Of a DNA stretch of 64,000 nt, positions 46,237 through 55,327 are shown piece after piece. The DNA is from Terriglobia bacterium (lineage in GTDB: Bacteria > Acidobacteriota > Terriglobia > JAIQFV01). The notes under the pieces are model-generated. The model was not told where the DNA came from. It worked only from the letters and a program-made list of their open reading frames with translations, and ran no database searches. How positions within the stretch are numbered: position 1 is the stretch's first letter; each line of letters starts with the position of its first letter. The DNA is taken from assembly GCA_020073085.1 (NCBI GenBank), contig JAIQFV010000013.1, positions 124,001 through 188,000 of the forward strand. Direction: 5' to 3'. Position numbers and translations under genes: made by a program.

Positions 46237-47651
46237 TTGCCGACCTCAAGTCCTATCCTGCGATGAAGGATTCCGGCGTTCCGTGGCTGGGGGAGGTGCC
46301 GGAGCACTGGAAAATCGTTCCGGGGCGTGCCTGCTATCGCGAGAAAAAGGTGCCCAACTTAGCATCGAGAGAGGCGACCGTCCTTTCCCTCAGCTATGGA
46401 CAAATCGTCGTCAAGCCGGCAGAGAAACTTCACGGCCTCGTTCCAGCCTCGTTTGAGACATACCAGATCGTTGATCCGGGCGACATCGTCATTCGCCCGA
46501 CTGATCTCCAGAATGATTGGAACAGCTTGCGTTTCGGCCTCTCCCAGCAACGGGGCATCATCACATCGGCTTACATGTGCTTCGACACAAAAGACTCTCT
46601 TGACCGAAACTATGGCTACGTCCTGCTTCACGCATACGACTTGAAAAAAGTGTTCTATGGGCTCGGCTCTGGTCTACGTCAGAATCTGAATTGGAACGAT
46701 TTTAAGTACCTCCCTTGCCTTATGCCTTCAAAGGACGAACAATCCACCATCGTCCGGTTCCTCGACCACACAGACCGGCGCATCCGGCGTTACATGCGCG
46801 CGAAGCAGAAAATAATCAAACTGCTGGAGGAGCAAAAGCAGGCCATCATCCACCACGCCGTCACCCGCGGCCTCGACCCGAACGTCCGCCTGAGACCGTC
46901 TGGCGTGGAATGGCTCCGCGACGTGCCGCAGCATTGGGAGGTTCGTCGCAACGGTCAACTCTTTGCCCAGCGCAACCAAACTGGGTTCGCCGAACTTCCT
47001 ATCCTGGAGGTCTCGCTCAAAACGGGCGTCCGCGTGCGTGACTTCGAGAATTCGATACGCAAGCAGATTATGTCCGACCGCGCCAAGTATAAGGTCGCAC
47101 ACAAAGGCGACATTGCTTACAACATGATGCGGATGTGGCAAGGCGCGGTTGGAATCGCCCCGGTCGATGGATTGGTGAGCCCGGCCTATGTCATTGCCAG
47201 ACCGCTTGCCGGCGTTGAGGTCCGCTACTTCAACAATCTATTCCGCACAGCCTCCTATATGAGTGAGGTGGACAACTGCTCGCGTGGCATCGTCAAGGAC
47301 CGCAATCGATTGTATTGGGAGGATTTCAAGCAGATTTATTCCCCATATCCCCCCGTGGGCGAGCAAACGCAGATTGCTGATGCCATCGAGGAAAGCACGC
47401 AAGGCCTGAATTGCGCGATCGATCAGATGGAGCGTGAAATTGCCCTGCTCCGCGAATATCGCACCCGTCTGATCGGCGACGTGGTGACCGGCAAGCTGGA
47501 TGTGCGTGAAGCGGTTGCGAATCTGCCCGAGGAAGTCGCCGAGCCGGAGGCGCTAGAGGAGGCCGAGGAGTTGGACGACTCCGCCACTGGCGAAGAAATC
47601 GAAGTGGACGAGGCGATTGAGACTGAAGAGGCGGCCGAAGTCAGCGAGTGA
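46233..47651 (+). CDS. hsdS: Type I restriction-modification specificity subunit
   Basis: 472 residues. Two target-recognition domains each open with a WLGEVPEHW/WLRDVPQHW motif (about 20 and 220), separated by a conserved helix (LLEEQKQAIIHHAVTRGLDP). HsdS chooses the bipartite DNA site for HsdM and HsdR. The long acidic C-terminal tail (EAEELDDSATGEEIEVDE) is unusual for the family. ATG overlaps the preceding stop (ATGA). Confidence 0.94.
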   Translation: MIADLKSYPAMKDSGVPWLGEVPEHWKIVPGRACYREKKVPNLASREATVLSLSYGQIVVKPAEKLHGLVPASFETYQIVDPGDIVIRPTDLQNDWNSLRFGLSQQRGIITSAYMCFDTKDSLDRNYGYVLLHAYDLKKVFYGLGSGLRQNLNWNDFKYLPCLMPSKDEQSTIVRFLDHTDRRIRRYMRAKQKIIKLLEEQKQAIIHHAVTRGLDPNVRLRPSGVEWLRDVPQHWEVRRNGQLFAQRNQTGFAELPILEVSLKTGVRVRDFENSIRKQIMSDRAKYKVAHKGDIAYNMMRMWQGAVGIAPVDGLVSPAYVIARPLAGVEVRYFNNLFRTASYMSEVDNCSRGIVKDRNRLYWEDFKQIYSPYPPVGEQTQIADAIEESTQGLNCAIDQMEREIALLREYRTRLIGDVVTGKLDVREAVANLPEEVAEPEALEEAEELDDSATGEEIEVDEAIETEEAAEVSE

Positions 47652-47668
47652 TCTTGGCGGAAAGGACC

Positions 47669-47685
47669 TTTACCCAAAAGGTAAA
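47669..47685. promoter_or_regulatory. Operator-like palindrome 1 of the HigBA-like module
   Basis: TTTACC-N5-GGTAAA, perfect dyad, just upstream of the TTGACA box. Confidence 0.65.
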
Positions 47686-47693
47686 TAATCCAT

Positions 47694-47723
47694 TTGACAT
47701 TCAAAGGGTCCCTATGTCATTAT
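47694..47723 (+). promoter_or_regulatory. Candidate promoter of the HigBA-like module
   Basis: TTGACA at 47694-47699 and CATTAT at 47718-47723, spacing 18 bp, between two operator-like palindromes. Confidence 0.55.
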
Positions 47724-47724
47724 C

Positions 47725-47741
47725 TTTACCCAAGAGGTGAA
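47725..47741. promoter_or_regulatory. Operator-like palindrome 2 of the HigBA-like module
   Basis: TTTACC-N5-GGTGAA; the second site, 56 bp from the first centre-to-centre, near the presumed transcription start. Confidence 0.6.
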
Positions 47742-47770
47742 GATCGGCAGCCCAAGTCAAGGCACATCAC

Positions 47771-48073
47771 GTGGAAGTTATCTTTCGAACGCGTAAGCTG
47801 GAAAAAGAATACTGTGACCATCAACGAGCCGATAAAGCCTATGGGCCAGATGTGGCGCGGCGCTATATTGGGCGCATCAATCTCATCAAGGAGACTTTGG
47901 ACATTGAGGACCTCAAGCGACTTCCCGGACTCCGGTGCCACGAACTGAAAGGGGACCGGCGAGGGTTCTGGGCAGTGAATCTCACAGGACGATACCGCCT
48001 GATCTTCACCCTCGAAGGCAAGCGTTTGGAGATTGTTAGGATCCAGGAGGTCAGCAAACATTATGATGACTAG
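47771..48073 (+). CDS. higB: HigB-type (RelE/ParE superfamily) toxin
   Basis: 100 residues from GTG 47771. RLPGLRCHELKGDRRGFWAV followed by NLTGRYRLIFTLEG and IVRIQEVSKHY are typical of HigB/plasmid-maintenance toxins, ribosome-dependent mRNA endonucleases. Toxin precedes antitoxin as in HigBA loci. The stop overlaps the start of the next gene by 11 nt. Confidence 0.85.
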   Translation: MEVIFRTRKLEKEYCDHQRADKAYGPDVARRYIGRINLIKETLDIEDLKRLPGLRCHELKGDRRGFWAVNLTGRYRLIFTLEGKRLEIVRIQEVSKHYDD

Positions 48074-49154
48074 AGAAGCAGTTCATTCCAATCTGCCGAT
48101 TCCTCCAGGAGAATACTTGGAGGAGGTCGTGGGCGAGTTGGGTATGACCAAGGATGAGCTGGCGGCACGCATGGATCGACCCGCCACAAAGTTAAGCCAA
48201 ATCTTCAAGGGGGATAAGGCCATCACCGCTGATACCGCGCTGCAACTTGAAAAAGTGGTCGGGGTTCCTGCCCATATCTGGATTGGGCTGGAGGCGGAAT
48301 ACCGCCTGTCCCTGGCGCGACAGCAGGAATCTGGTAAGCCACAGGAGACGAAGGATGCATCGGGACTTTTGAAGAGATTTTGCTATACAGAATTGGTGAG
48401 GCTCAAAGCAGTGGAGAAGCGCGTGACTCTTGCCGAAAAGGTTACAGAACTTGAGCGCTTCTTCGGTGTGACCTCGCTGACCTGTGTTCGAGATCTCCGC
48501 CGTTACCAGGCGGCATTTCGTTGCGGGAAATCGGACAAATGGGCGCCTTCTCCCGAGGCGCTTGCGGCATGGCTTCGATTTGGGGAGGTCAGAGGACAGG
48601 GAATTCAATGTCAGCCCTTTGATCGGGCACGGCTGGAACAGGCGATTGACAACTTGCGTGAAATGACCATTCAATCTCCCGATAAATTTCTGAAACCTCT
48701 GCGCGAGACACTGGCTGAAGCCGGTGTGGCCATGGTGTTGTGTCCCCATTTTTCGAAGACCCGGACCCACGGGGCGACCTTCTGGCTGAGGCGCGACAAG
48801 GCTGTCCTCATGATGAGCAATCGAGGGAAGTGGGCCGACATCTTCTGGTTCAGTTTGTTTCATGAAATCGGGCACCTTCTACTGGAAAACTGGAGGGCCG
48901 TGTGCGTGGAAGTTGGCGCCCAAGACGACCAGGAAAAGAGGGCCGACAAATTCGCTGGTGATAGGTTAATCAATCCTGAAGAGTACAAAATATTTGTCAG
49001 AAGGCGGGCATTCTATCCGACTGATATTGAAACGTTCGCCAAACGCGCTGGGGTTCACCCAGGGATTGTGGTAGGACGTCTGCAGCATGACAAGCTGCTC
49101 AAACCGAACTGGCATAATGGCCTGCGAGTACGATTCAAATGGGCCGATCAATGA
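48063..49154 (+). CDS. HigA-type HTH antitoxin fused to an ImmA/IrrE metallopeptidase domain
   Basis: 363 residues from ATG 48063. An N-terminal HTH (GMTKDELAARMDRPATKLSQ, then IFKGDKAITADTALQLEKVV) is the HigA DNA-binding part. A C-terminal zinc-peptidase signature HEIGHLLLE with an ImmA/IrrE-like surrounding (about 230-320) follows. It probably neutralises the toxin upstream and represses the operon through the TTTACC-N5-GGT sites; the peptidase could link its turnover to a stress signal. It precedes hsdR by 36 nt. Confidence 0.85.
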   Translation: MMTREAVHSNLPIPPGEYLEEVVGELGMTKDELAARMDRPATKLSQIFKGDKAITADTALQLEKVVGVPAHIWIGLEAEYRLSLARQQESGKPQETKDASGLLKRFCYTELVRLKAVEKRVTLAEKVTELERFFGVTSLTCVRDLRRYQAAFRCGKSDKWAPSPEALAAWLRFGEVRGQGIQCQPFDRARLEQAIDNLREMTIQSPDKFLKPLRETLAEAGVAMVLCPHFSKTRTHGATFWLRRDKAVLMMSNRGKWADIFWFSLFHEIGHLLLENWRAVCVEVGAQDDQEKRADKFAGDRLINPEEYKIFVRRRAFYPTDIETFAKRAGVHPGIVVGRLQHDKLLKPNWHNGLRVRFKWADQ

Positions 49155-49190
49155 CGACGTATTGACAGTCGCTTAAAGGGAACCTGGCCG

Positions 49191-52100
49191 ATGAAATATA
49201 CGGACACCTCCGAAGCCGGGCTCGAAACTCTCATTGTAGAACATCTTACCGGCCGGGCCCCGTTGGACGCCCCAGCCTCTGGACGAATTGTTGGCGCTCA
49301 AGAGCTGACCGAGAGTCGCGCAGGAGCAGGTTATGAGCTGGGCGATTCAAAGGATTTCGACCGCGACCATGCAGTGGACCTCGCGAAACTATTGGGATTT
49401 CTCGAAGCCACACAACCCAAGATTATCGAACAATATGCTCTCAGCACCGATGGCCCCAAGCGACAGCAGTTTCTGAGCCGGCTGCAGGGGGAAATGGAAA
49501 GGCGCGGCGTGGTGGACTTGCTCCGCCACGGCTTCAGGCACAGGCCGGCACAGATTGATCTCTTCTACGGCACTCCATCGCCCGGAAACCTGAAGGCCGC
49601 GGAACGGTTCGCGGCCAACATCTTCAGTGTTACCCGCCAACTGCGCTACAGCAAGGACGAAACACAGCTCGCCCTCGACCTGTGCTTGTTCATCAACGGC
49701 CTGCCCGTAGCCACCTTTGAACTCAAGAATCGATTGACGAAGCAGACTGTGGACGATGCGGTACAACAATACAAGCGGGACCGCGATCCGCGAGAGCTGC
49801 TCTTCCATTTTGCTCGCTGCCTGGAGCACTTTGCCGTCGACGATCAGGAAGTGCGCTTTTGCACCCATCTTCAAAGCAAGGACTCATGGTTCCTGCCTTT
49901 CAATAAAGGCTGGAACGACGGCGCCGGCAATCCCCCCAATCCCAATGGGATTAAGACCGACTACCTGTGGCGACAAGTCCTCACGCGTGAAGGCCTGACC
50001 GACATTATTGAAAACTACGCCCAGGTGGTGGAGGAAAAAGACGAGCGCACGGGGCGAAAGAGGAAGGTGCAGATCTTTCCGCGATACCACCAGCTTGACG
50101 TGGTCCGGAAGCTTCTGGCCGATACCCGACAAAAGGGGGCTGGTCGTCGGTACCTCATCGAGCATTCGGCAGGCAGCGGCAAGAGCAACTCTATCGCCTG
50201 GCTGGCGCACCAACTGGTCGGCCTCGAAAGGGGGAGCAAATCCCTTTTCGAATCGGTAATCGTCGTCACGGACCGCCGCGTGCTCGACAGGCAGATTCGG
50301 GACACAATCAAACAGTTTGCTCAAGTGACGGCAACGGTGGGTCACGCCGAACACTCCGGGGACCTCAGGAAGTTCCTAACCACAGGCAAGAAGATCATCA
50401 TCACCACGGTGCAAAAATTCCCGTTTATCCTCGACGAGATCGGCAACGAACACCGGGGACATACCTTCGCCATCCTGATCGATGAGGCCCACTCCAGCCA
50501 GGGCGGACGCACAGCGGCCAAAATGAACATCGCACTTTCAGAGCAAGGCGGGGAGGTCGACGAAGAAACCTTCGAGGATGCCATCAATCGGATCATGGAA
50601 GCGCGAAAGATGCTTCCTAATGCCAGTTACTTCGCGTTTACCGCGACTCCCAAGAACAAAACTTTGGAAGTGTTTGGCGAACCCGTTCCAGAAGGCGAAA
50701 AGCATAAGCATCGGCCCTTTCACAGCTATACGATGAAGCAAGCCATACAGGAAGGCTTCATTTTGGACGTGCTGCGAAGTTACACACCGGTGGGGAGTTA
50801 CTATCGGCTGATGAAAACGGTGGAAGACGATCCGGAGTTCGACGTCAAAAAGGCTCAGAAGAAGCTTCGGCGATACGTCGAATCGCACGAGCAGGCCATC
50901 CGCGAAAAGGCCGAGATTATGGTGGATCACTTCCACGACCAGGTGCTTGCCAAGGGTAAGATCGGCGGCAAGGCCCGGGCCATGGTGGTGACCAGCGGGA
51001 TTGACAGAGCCATCCAGTACTATCACGCGTTCACCGATTATTTGAAAGAGCGCAAGAGCCCCTGGAAGCCGATCGTGGCGTTTTCCGGCGAACATGAGTA
51101 CGGCGGACGTAAGGTGACCGAGAGTTCTTTGAATGGGTTCCCGAGCAACACAATTGTGGACCGAATTCAGGAGGATCCATACCGCTTTTTGATCTGCGCT
51201 GACAAATACCAAACTGGTTACGACGAGCCGCTGCTGCACACCATGTACGTTGACAAACCACTGTCGGGAATCAAGGCAGTCCAGACGCTTTCTCGCCTCA
51301 ATCGGGCGCATCCCAAGAAGCATGACACCTTCGTGCTCGACTTCATGAACGACGCCGAAGTGATCCGGGTATCATTCGAGCCATACTACAGGACGACGAT
51401 CCTGAGCGAGGAAACTGACCCAAACAAACTGCACGATCTGAAGTCGGATCTGGACGGTTTTCAGGTTTATGCCAGCGATCAGGTGGACCAGCTGGTGAGG
51501 CTCTATTTGAACGGCGCCGACAGAGACCAACTGGATCCGATCCTGGATGCCTGTGTTGCGATTTATGTTGAGACGCTCGACGAAGATGGGCAAGTGGATT
51601 TCAAGGGCAAGGCCAAAGCGTTTGTCCGGACCTATGGCTTTCTGGCTTCGATCTTGCCATTCGCAAACGCCGAATGGGAAAAACTGTCCATCTTCCTGAA
51701 TTTTCTCATTCCCAAGCTGCCTGCGCCTGTGGAACCGGATATGGCCAAGGGAATCTTGGAAGCCATTGACATGGAAAGCTATCGGGTAGAAGTCCAATCC
51801 TCGATGAGCATTGCCTTGCCCGACCAGGATGCGGAGATAGAACCCGTACCGACGAGTGGTGGGGGCCGCATGCCGGAGCCGGAAATGGACCGATTGAGCA
51901 ATATCATCCGGGACTTCAACGACCTTTTCGGCAACATCGAGTGGAAGGACGCAGACAAGATCCGGAAGGTCATCAGTGAGGAAATCCCAGCGAAGGTGTC
52001 GGCAGATAAAGCCTACCAAAACGCGATGAAGAACTCCGACAAAGAAAATGCCCGCATCGAACACGACAGCGCATTGCAGCGGGTGCTTGTCGAGTTGCTC

Positions 52101-52205
52101 TCGGACCACACAGAACTGTTCAAACAGTTCCAAGACAACCCGGCTTTTAAGAAGTGGCTTGCGGACACAATCTTCTCAGTGACCTACGCTGCCCCGGCGA
52201 CATGA
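49191..52205 (+). CDS. hsdR: Type I restriction endonuclease subunit R
   Basis: 1004 residues. The nuclease motif is VATFELKNRLTKQ (ExK near 176), followed by the SF2 translocase with HSAGSGKSN (Walker A near 327), LIDEAH (431) and TGYDEPLLHTMYVDK-type helicase motifs, and a helical C terminus that contacts the methylase. It cuts unmodified DNA after ATP-driven translocation. Complete at normal length. ATG 49191 has an AAAGGGA site. It completes the hsdM-S-R set although two unrelated modules separate the genes. Confidence 0.95.
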   Translation: MKYTDTSEAGLETLIVEHLTGRAPLDAPASGRIVGAQELTESRAGAGYELGDSKDFDRDHAVDLAKLLGFLEATQPKIIEQYALSTDGPKRQQFLSRLQGEMERRGVVDLLRHGFRHRPAQIDLFYGTPSPGNLKAAERFAANIFSVTRQLRYSKDETQLALDLCLFINGLPVATFELKNRLTKQTVDDAVQQYKRDRDPRELLFHFARCLEHFAVDDQEVRFCTHLQSKDSWFLPFNKGWNDGAGNPPNPNGIKTDYLWRQVLTREGLTDIIENYAQVVEEKDERTGRKRKVQIFPRYHQLDVVRKLLADTRQKGAGRRYLIEHSAGSGKSNSIAWLAHQLVGLERGSKSLFESVIVVTDRRVLDRQIRDTIKQFAQVTATVGHAEHSGDLRKFLTTGKKIIITTVQKFPFILDEIGNEHRGHTFAILIDEAHSSQGGRTAAKMNIALSEQGGEVDEETFEDAINRIMEARKMLPNASYFAFTATPKNKTLEVFGEPVPEGEKHKHRPFHSYTMKQAIQEGFILDVLRSYTPVGSYYRLMKTVEDDPEFDVKKAQKKLRRYVESHEQAIREKAEIMVDHFHDQVLAKGKIGGKARAMVVTSGIDRAIQYYHAFTDYLKERKSPWKPIVAFSGEHEYGGRKVTESSLNGFPSNTIVDRIQEDPYRFLICADKYQTGYDEPLLHTMYVDKPLSGIKAVQTLSRLNRAHPKKHDTFVLDFMNDAEVIRVSFEPYYRTTILSEETDPNKLHDLKSDLDGFQVYASDQVDQLVRLYLNGADRDQLDPILDACVAIYVETLDEDGQVDFKGKAKAFVRTYGFLASILPFANAEWEKLSIFLNFLIPKLPAPVEPDMAKGILEAIDMESYRVEVQSSMSIALPDQDAEIEPVPTSGGGRMPEPEMDRLSNIIRDFNDLFGNIEWKDADKIRKVISEEIPAKVSADKAYQNAMKNSDKENARIEHDSALQRVLVELLSDHTELFKQFQDNPAFKKWLADTIFSVTYAAPAT

Positions 52206-52387
52206 GCCCAAGCTGCTGCCAGTGTCCATGTAACGGGGGGTCTATTTCTCCCCAAGAAACTGGCGAAATAATCACATGAATAGGCAGTTTCTATGAAAAG
52301 TGGTGGGTCTCTGCAATCCCCCAATGCTACTTAGCTATTTCCAGGGACCCGACGCCCATCATCGATCTCCTTTCAATAAATCGGGTC

Positions 52388-54901
52388 TCAATGGATGACC
52401 GTTTGAAGTTCGGCCATCTTGATATCATCCGCAAGAACCTTTAATTGGGTGTCCAGAGGATGTCTTTTGCATCCCTCTAATACCTCGGCGTGCAGTTCAC
52501 GTAGTTTTCCAGCCTTTTGTTCTTTTACAATCCAAGCATTTGTAAATGCCAGCATTTGACTTCCGAGGACATGGTACGGATATGGGTCATTGGACCCGAT
52601 TCGTACAATCTGCTGTCTAAGCCTAGCAAGCCCCTGTCTTACAAGGTCATTAGCTTCCATCAACGACTTGGCTTCGACCCCCTTCTTCATCAATAGATAG
52701 CCCATAGCTGTTCCGACCCATGGGTGATCAGGCATCAAAGCCTCGGCTTGGAGCAAGTAGTTTTCTGCAAAATCGAGATCTCCGAACTCAAGCTCATAAG
52801 ACCCGTATTGGAGCCAGTACTGGCCGTCTCCAACGAAGTGTTGGCGGACTGATTCGTATATTCTCCTGCAGATATCCTGCTGTCTAAGAAAGATCAAATG
52901 CAAGCTTCTGTGGTTGATGACATCTCTGTACAGTTTAAATGTTCTGCTTGCCCTACGCTCCTTGGAGGGGGGGAGGTCGTGAGCCAACAATTCCAAATAC
53001 CGAATATACGCTTCGGCCAAAATATCTCTAGGCGCAGCATTAGAAATAACATGCTCAGCGATCAATGGATGACGAATTTGAAATTTCAGTGGATCTTCCG
53101 CCGTCGGGATGAGTATCCCTGATAGATTTTCATCAATTAAACTGGAAGTCTCATTTGGTGAGGTATCCATTGATGCAATCAACTGCCCACGCGAGACTGC
53201 ATAATTGTACATTGAAGGAATTGCTGAAATTAGGTACAGCAATTTAGCCCTGTACGGCTGAATCTCGTTAAATTCTTCCTCAATGATTTCATCGAACCCT
53301 TTGCCTCTGGTCGCCTCGCGCATTGCAATCAAGATTTGCTTCTTCGCCTTGGTTTGGAAAACCCTAACTCTTTCTTCCACGTCGAGATGTCTCAGCCAAC
53401 CCAAAAGACCATGAGTTTCCAATGTCTGCAAAATTGCCTTAATATCGGACATCGATAAATCTGGAACTTTCAATTCTTGGAGATTTCGTACGCCCTGCAG
53501 TTGGTATCTCTTCACCGCGATCTCATTAGTCCTTGCTACCAATAGGACAGCTGGCATGGATGTGAGTTCGTCACATCTGGCGATCACCTCACAGATTAGT
53601 CGTAAATCAGCAGTTGCCCCGTCGAAGACAAGTACCACGCGACGGTCCAGAAACCGCAAGTATTCGATTATATATTCAGGTAATGGGCGACACTCCCCGT
53701 CGGCAAAGAAGACGGAAAAGCCTTCAGCAACTAAGGTGGCAGAAACGCGTTTTGCGATGGTGCTCTTACCGGATCCTGCTGCCCCGTTGAGAAGTACAAC
53801 TGGAGTATTCTTCGAGTCAGAAGAGAGAACCCTCCTGATCAACTCTACTGCTTCAGTGTTAATGTCTCTATGAGCGTCGAATCCAGCAAAAATATCGTCC
53901 CACCGGGGAGGACTCCCCAAAAGGAAATGACTCCTGACCGTCCTTTCCACCACTCGGCTCTTTACTGGCCTGAAGACAGAAAAGAAATTCTCTGCATTCT
54001 TAATTTGTGGGAATTGGATTCCGGACCGTTGGAATTCGAATAATTCTTCGAGAGAAGGGTCAATGTTCCGAAGGACGTCTTCCCGGTGTGGAATTGAAGC
54101 ACTTGAGGATGTCAGCTCTTCAAAAAAATCTCTTCCCGTGGCTTCTATGGGGATGACATTGAAATCAGTCAAAACCATCCTTTTTGCGGGTGAAATCTGC
54201 GGACAAACAATAAACGATTTTGGCCGTTTCTCAGCCACCTCTTTAGTACGTCTTTGACGGATCGCAATGTATTCCCAGAAGAGTGGCTCGTCCAGTTCTG
54301 TGCCGATAAACAGCGTAGGATAGGTGGTAAAGTCTCGCACAAAATGGTCATACCAAACGTCCTGTTCAGCAGCTCTACGCCCATACTCCAATGGACCAAA
54401 AGTAAGGCCATGTACTGGATCGTTCAACGATCCATGCAGTTTTATAAATTGTATGCTTCGAAGAAAGGCATCTCTGTCATGGTATTCACACGGAGCGACA
54501 ACACTCATTATCCCAGTGCCACCGCTGTATTTGTGATAAATGTTTTCCACAAGATCATCTATGTTAGTTGAGTATATCCTGTACCAAAACCACTTTGATA
54601 TATTTGCGTACCAAGCCGGAACTGATGACACTGATAAATGGCTTTTAAGGAATTGGATCAAAGTGTCCCGTCCTTTTTTGTGATTCAGTGCTGCCTGATA
54701 AAGGATGCCAAGAGATGTGCCATCATAATCGCCTTTATATTCGAGGTATTTCCACATTTGTTTGGCAAGCTCACGTGAGGTGGGAATCTTCTCGCCCAAC
54801 AAATTTACTGCATCCGTGGAAAAACCAGCTCCCAAGAAAAGGACGACGTCATTCCTATGCAAATGACGTTCGAGATACTCGAGATCGTTTCCGTCAATCA
54901 C
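52388..54901 (-). CDS. SIR2-STAND NTPase, Avs5-like antiphage candidate
   Basis: 837 residues. SIR2-like NAD-binding domain: FLGAGFS (residues 22-28), STNIDDL and FIKLHGS. Central P-loop NTPase of STAND type with GAAGSGKST (about 370-380) and Walker B RRVVLVFDGA (about 415-425). The C terminus (620-837) is helical with TPR-like pairs. SIR2-STAND proteins include the Avs5 antiphage group, in which recognition of a phage component by the helical part triggers NAD depletion. The gene reads against the rest of the island and is visibly more AT-rich than its neighbours, consistent with transfer. The target is not predictable. Confidence 0.8.
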   Translation of the reverse strand: MIDGNDLEYLERHLHRNDVVLFLGAGFSTDAVNLLGEKIPTSRELAKQMWKYLEYKGDYDGTSLGILYQAALNHKKGRDTLIQFLKSHLSVSSVPAWYANISKWFWYRIYSTNIDDLVENIYHKYSGGTGIMSVVAPCEYHDRDAFLRSIQFIKLHGSLNDPVHGLTFGPLEYGRRAAEQDVWYDHFVRDFTTYPTLFIGTELDEPLFWEYIAIRQRRTKEVAEKRPKSFIVCPQISPAKRMVLTDFNVIPIEATGRDFFEELTSSSASIPHREDVLRNIDPSLEELFEFQRSGIQFPQIKNAENFFSVFRPVKSRVVERTVRSHFLLGSPPRWDDIFAGFDAHRDINTEAVELIRRVLSSDSKNTPVVLLNGAAGSGKSTIAKRVSATLVAEGFSVFFADGECRPLPEYIIEYLRFLDRRVVLVFDGATADLRLICEVIARCDELTSMPAVLLVARTNEIAVKRYQLQGVRNLQELKVPDLSMSDIKAILQTLETHGLLGWLRHLDVEERVRVFQTKAKKQILIAMREATRGKGFDEIIEEEFNEIQPYRAKLLYLISAIPSMYNYAVSRGQLIASMDTSPNETSSLIDENLSGILIPTAEDPLKFQIRHPLIAEHVISNAAPRDILAEAYIRYLELLAHDLPPSKERRASRTFKLYRDVINHRSLHLIFLRQQDICRRIYESVRQHFVGDGQYWLQYGSYELEFGDLDFAENYLLQAEALMPDHPWVGTAMGYLLMKKGVEAKSLMEANDLVRQGLARLRQQIVRIGSNDPYPYHVLGSQMLAFTNAWIVKEQKAGKLRELHAEVLEGCKRHPLDTQLKVLADDIKMAELQTVIH

Positions 54902-55117
54902 CCTAGACCTTTCTGAAAATGAAATCGACCAGATTTACTCTTGCATGGCGATTATAATACAAGAAGAGAGGGAGATTGAAAGTCATTGAAAATTAGGGAC
55001 AATCCGGACACCAGGATGAAACGGCAGGAACCTGAAGGTGAAGTGCTGTGCAGGAATGGACATTGGCCAAGTTATCTCCGGTTTGTGTTATGTCCCGATC
55101 TGAGTCGAATAGCAATT

Positions 55118-55234
55118 CTGCTCTACCGGCAGGTGATGTACTACATCGCGGCGAAATCGGTGGTGGCCGCGATACGGGGCCGCTCCGTCGCCTGGGCCAA
55201 GGTGGAACGCAAAGCCACCGTGCCGATGGGGTGA
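55118..55234 (+). pseudogene. 3' remnant of the GT2 fusion gene
   Basis: The last 38 codons (LYRQVMYYIAAKSVVAAIRG and on to VPMG) plus stop of the 37606-41016 gene, without a start or upstream homology. It is part of the right direct repeat. Confidence 0.85.
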
Positions 55235-55258
55235 GGCCCACCCCCGGGCGATTCATCG
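55118..55258. repeat. 141-bp direct repeat, right copy
   Basis: Identical base for base to 40900-41040, offset 14218 bp. Marks the right edge of the defence island. Confidence 0.95.
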
Positions 55259-55327
55259 GCCTTCATTCCTGTGCAACAAAGCGTCGCCAGCGCTGAGAAC
55301 CTGCTTTCATCCTGATGCGGCCGGGAC

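Larger units (their letters stand above)
40900..55258. mobile_element. Defence island bounded by a 141-bp direct repeat
   Basis: The segment between two identical 141-bp sequences (offset 14218 bp) holds only defence-type genes: an AbiE-like pair, a type I restriction-modification locus with embedded GxxExxY and HigBA-like genes, and a SIR2-STAND protein. It is inserted at the 3' end of the polysaccharide synthase gene. No integrase, transposase or relaxase is present, so the mechanism of entry is unknown. Confidence 0.7.

Noticed and set aside
52255-52292. AGAAACTG/CAGTTTCT inverted repeat between hsdR and the SIR2-STAND gene as a terminator
   Set aside because: Only 8 bp with a 22-base loop and no T-tract.
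54986-55234. Open frame at the right edge of the island as a gene
   Set aside because: Its second half is the duplicated tail of the GT2 fusion protein and its first half has no conserved content; treated as a gene remnant.
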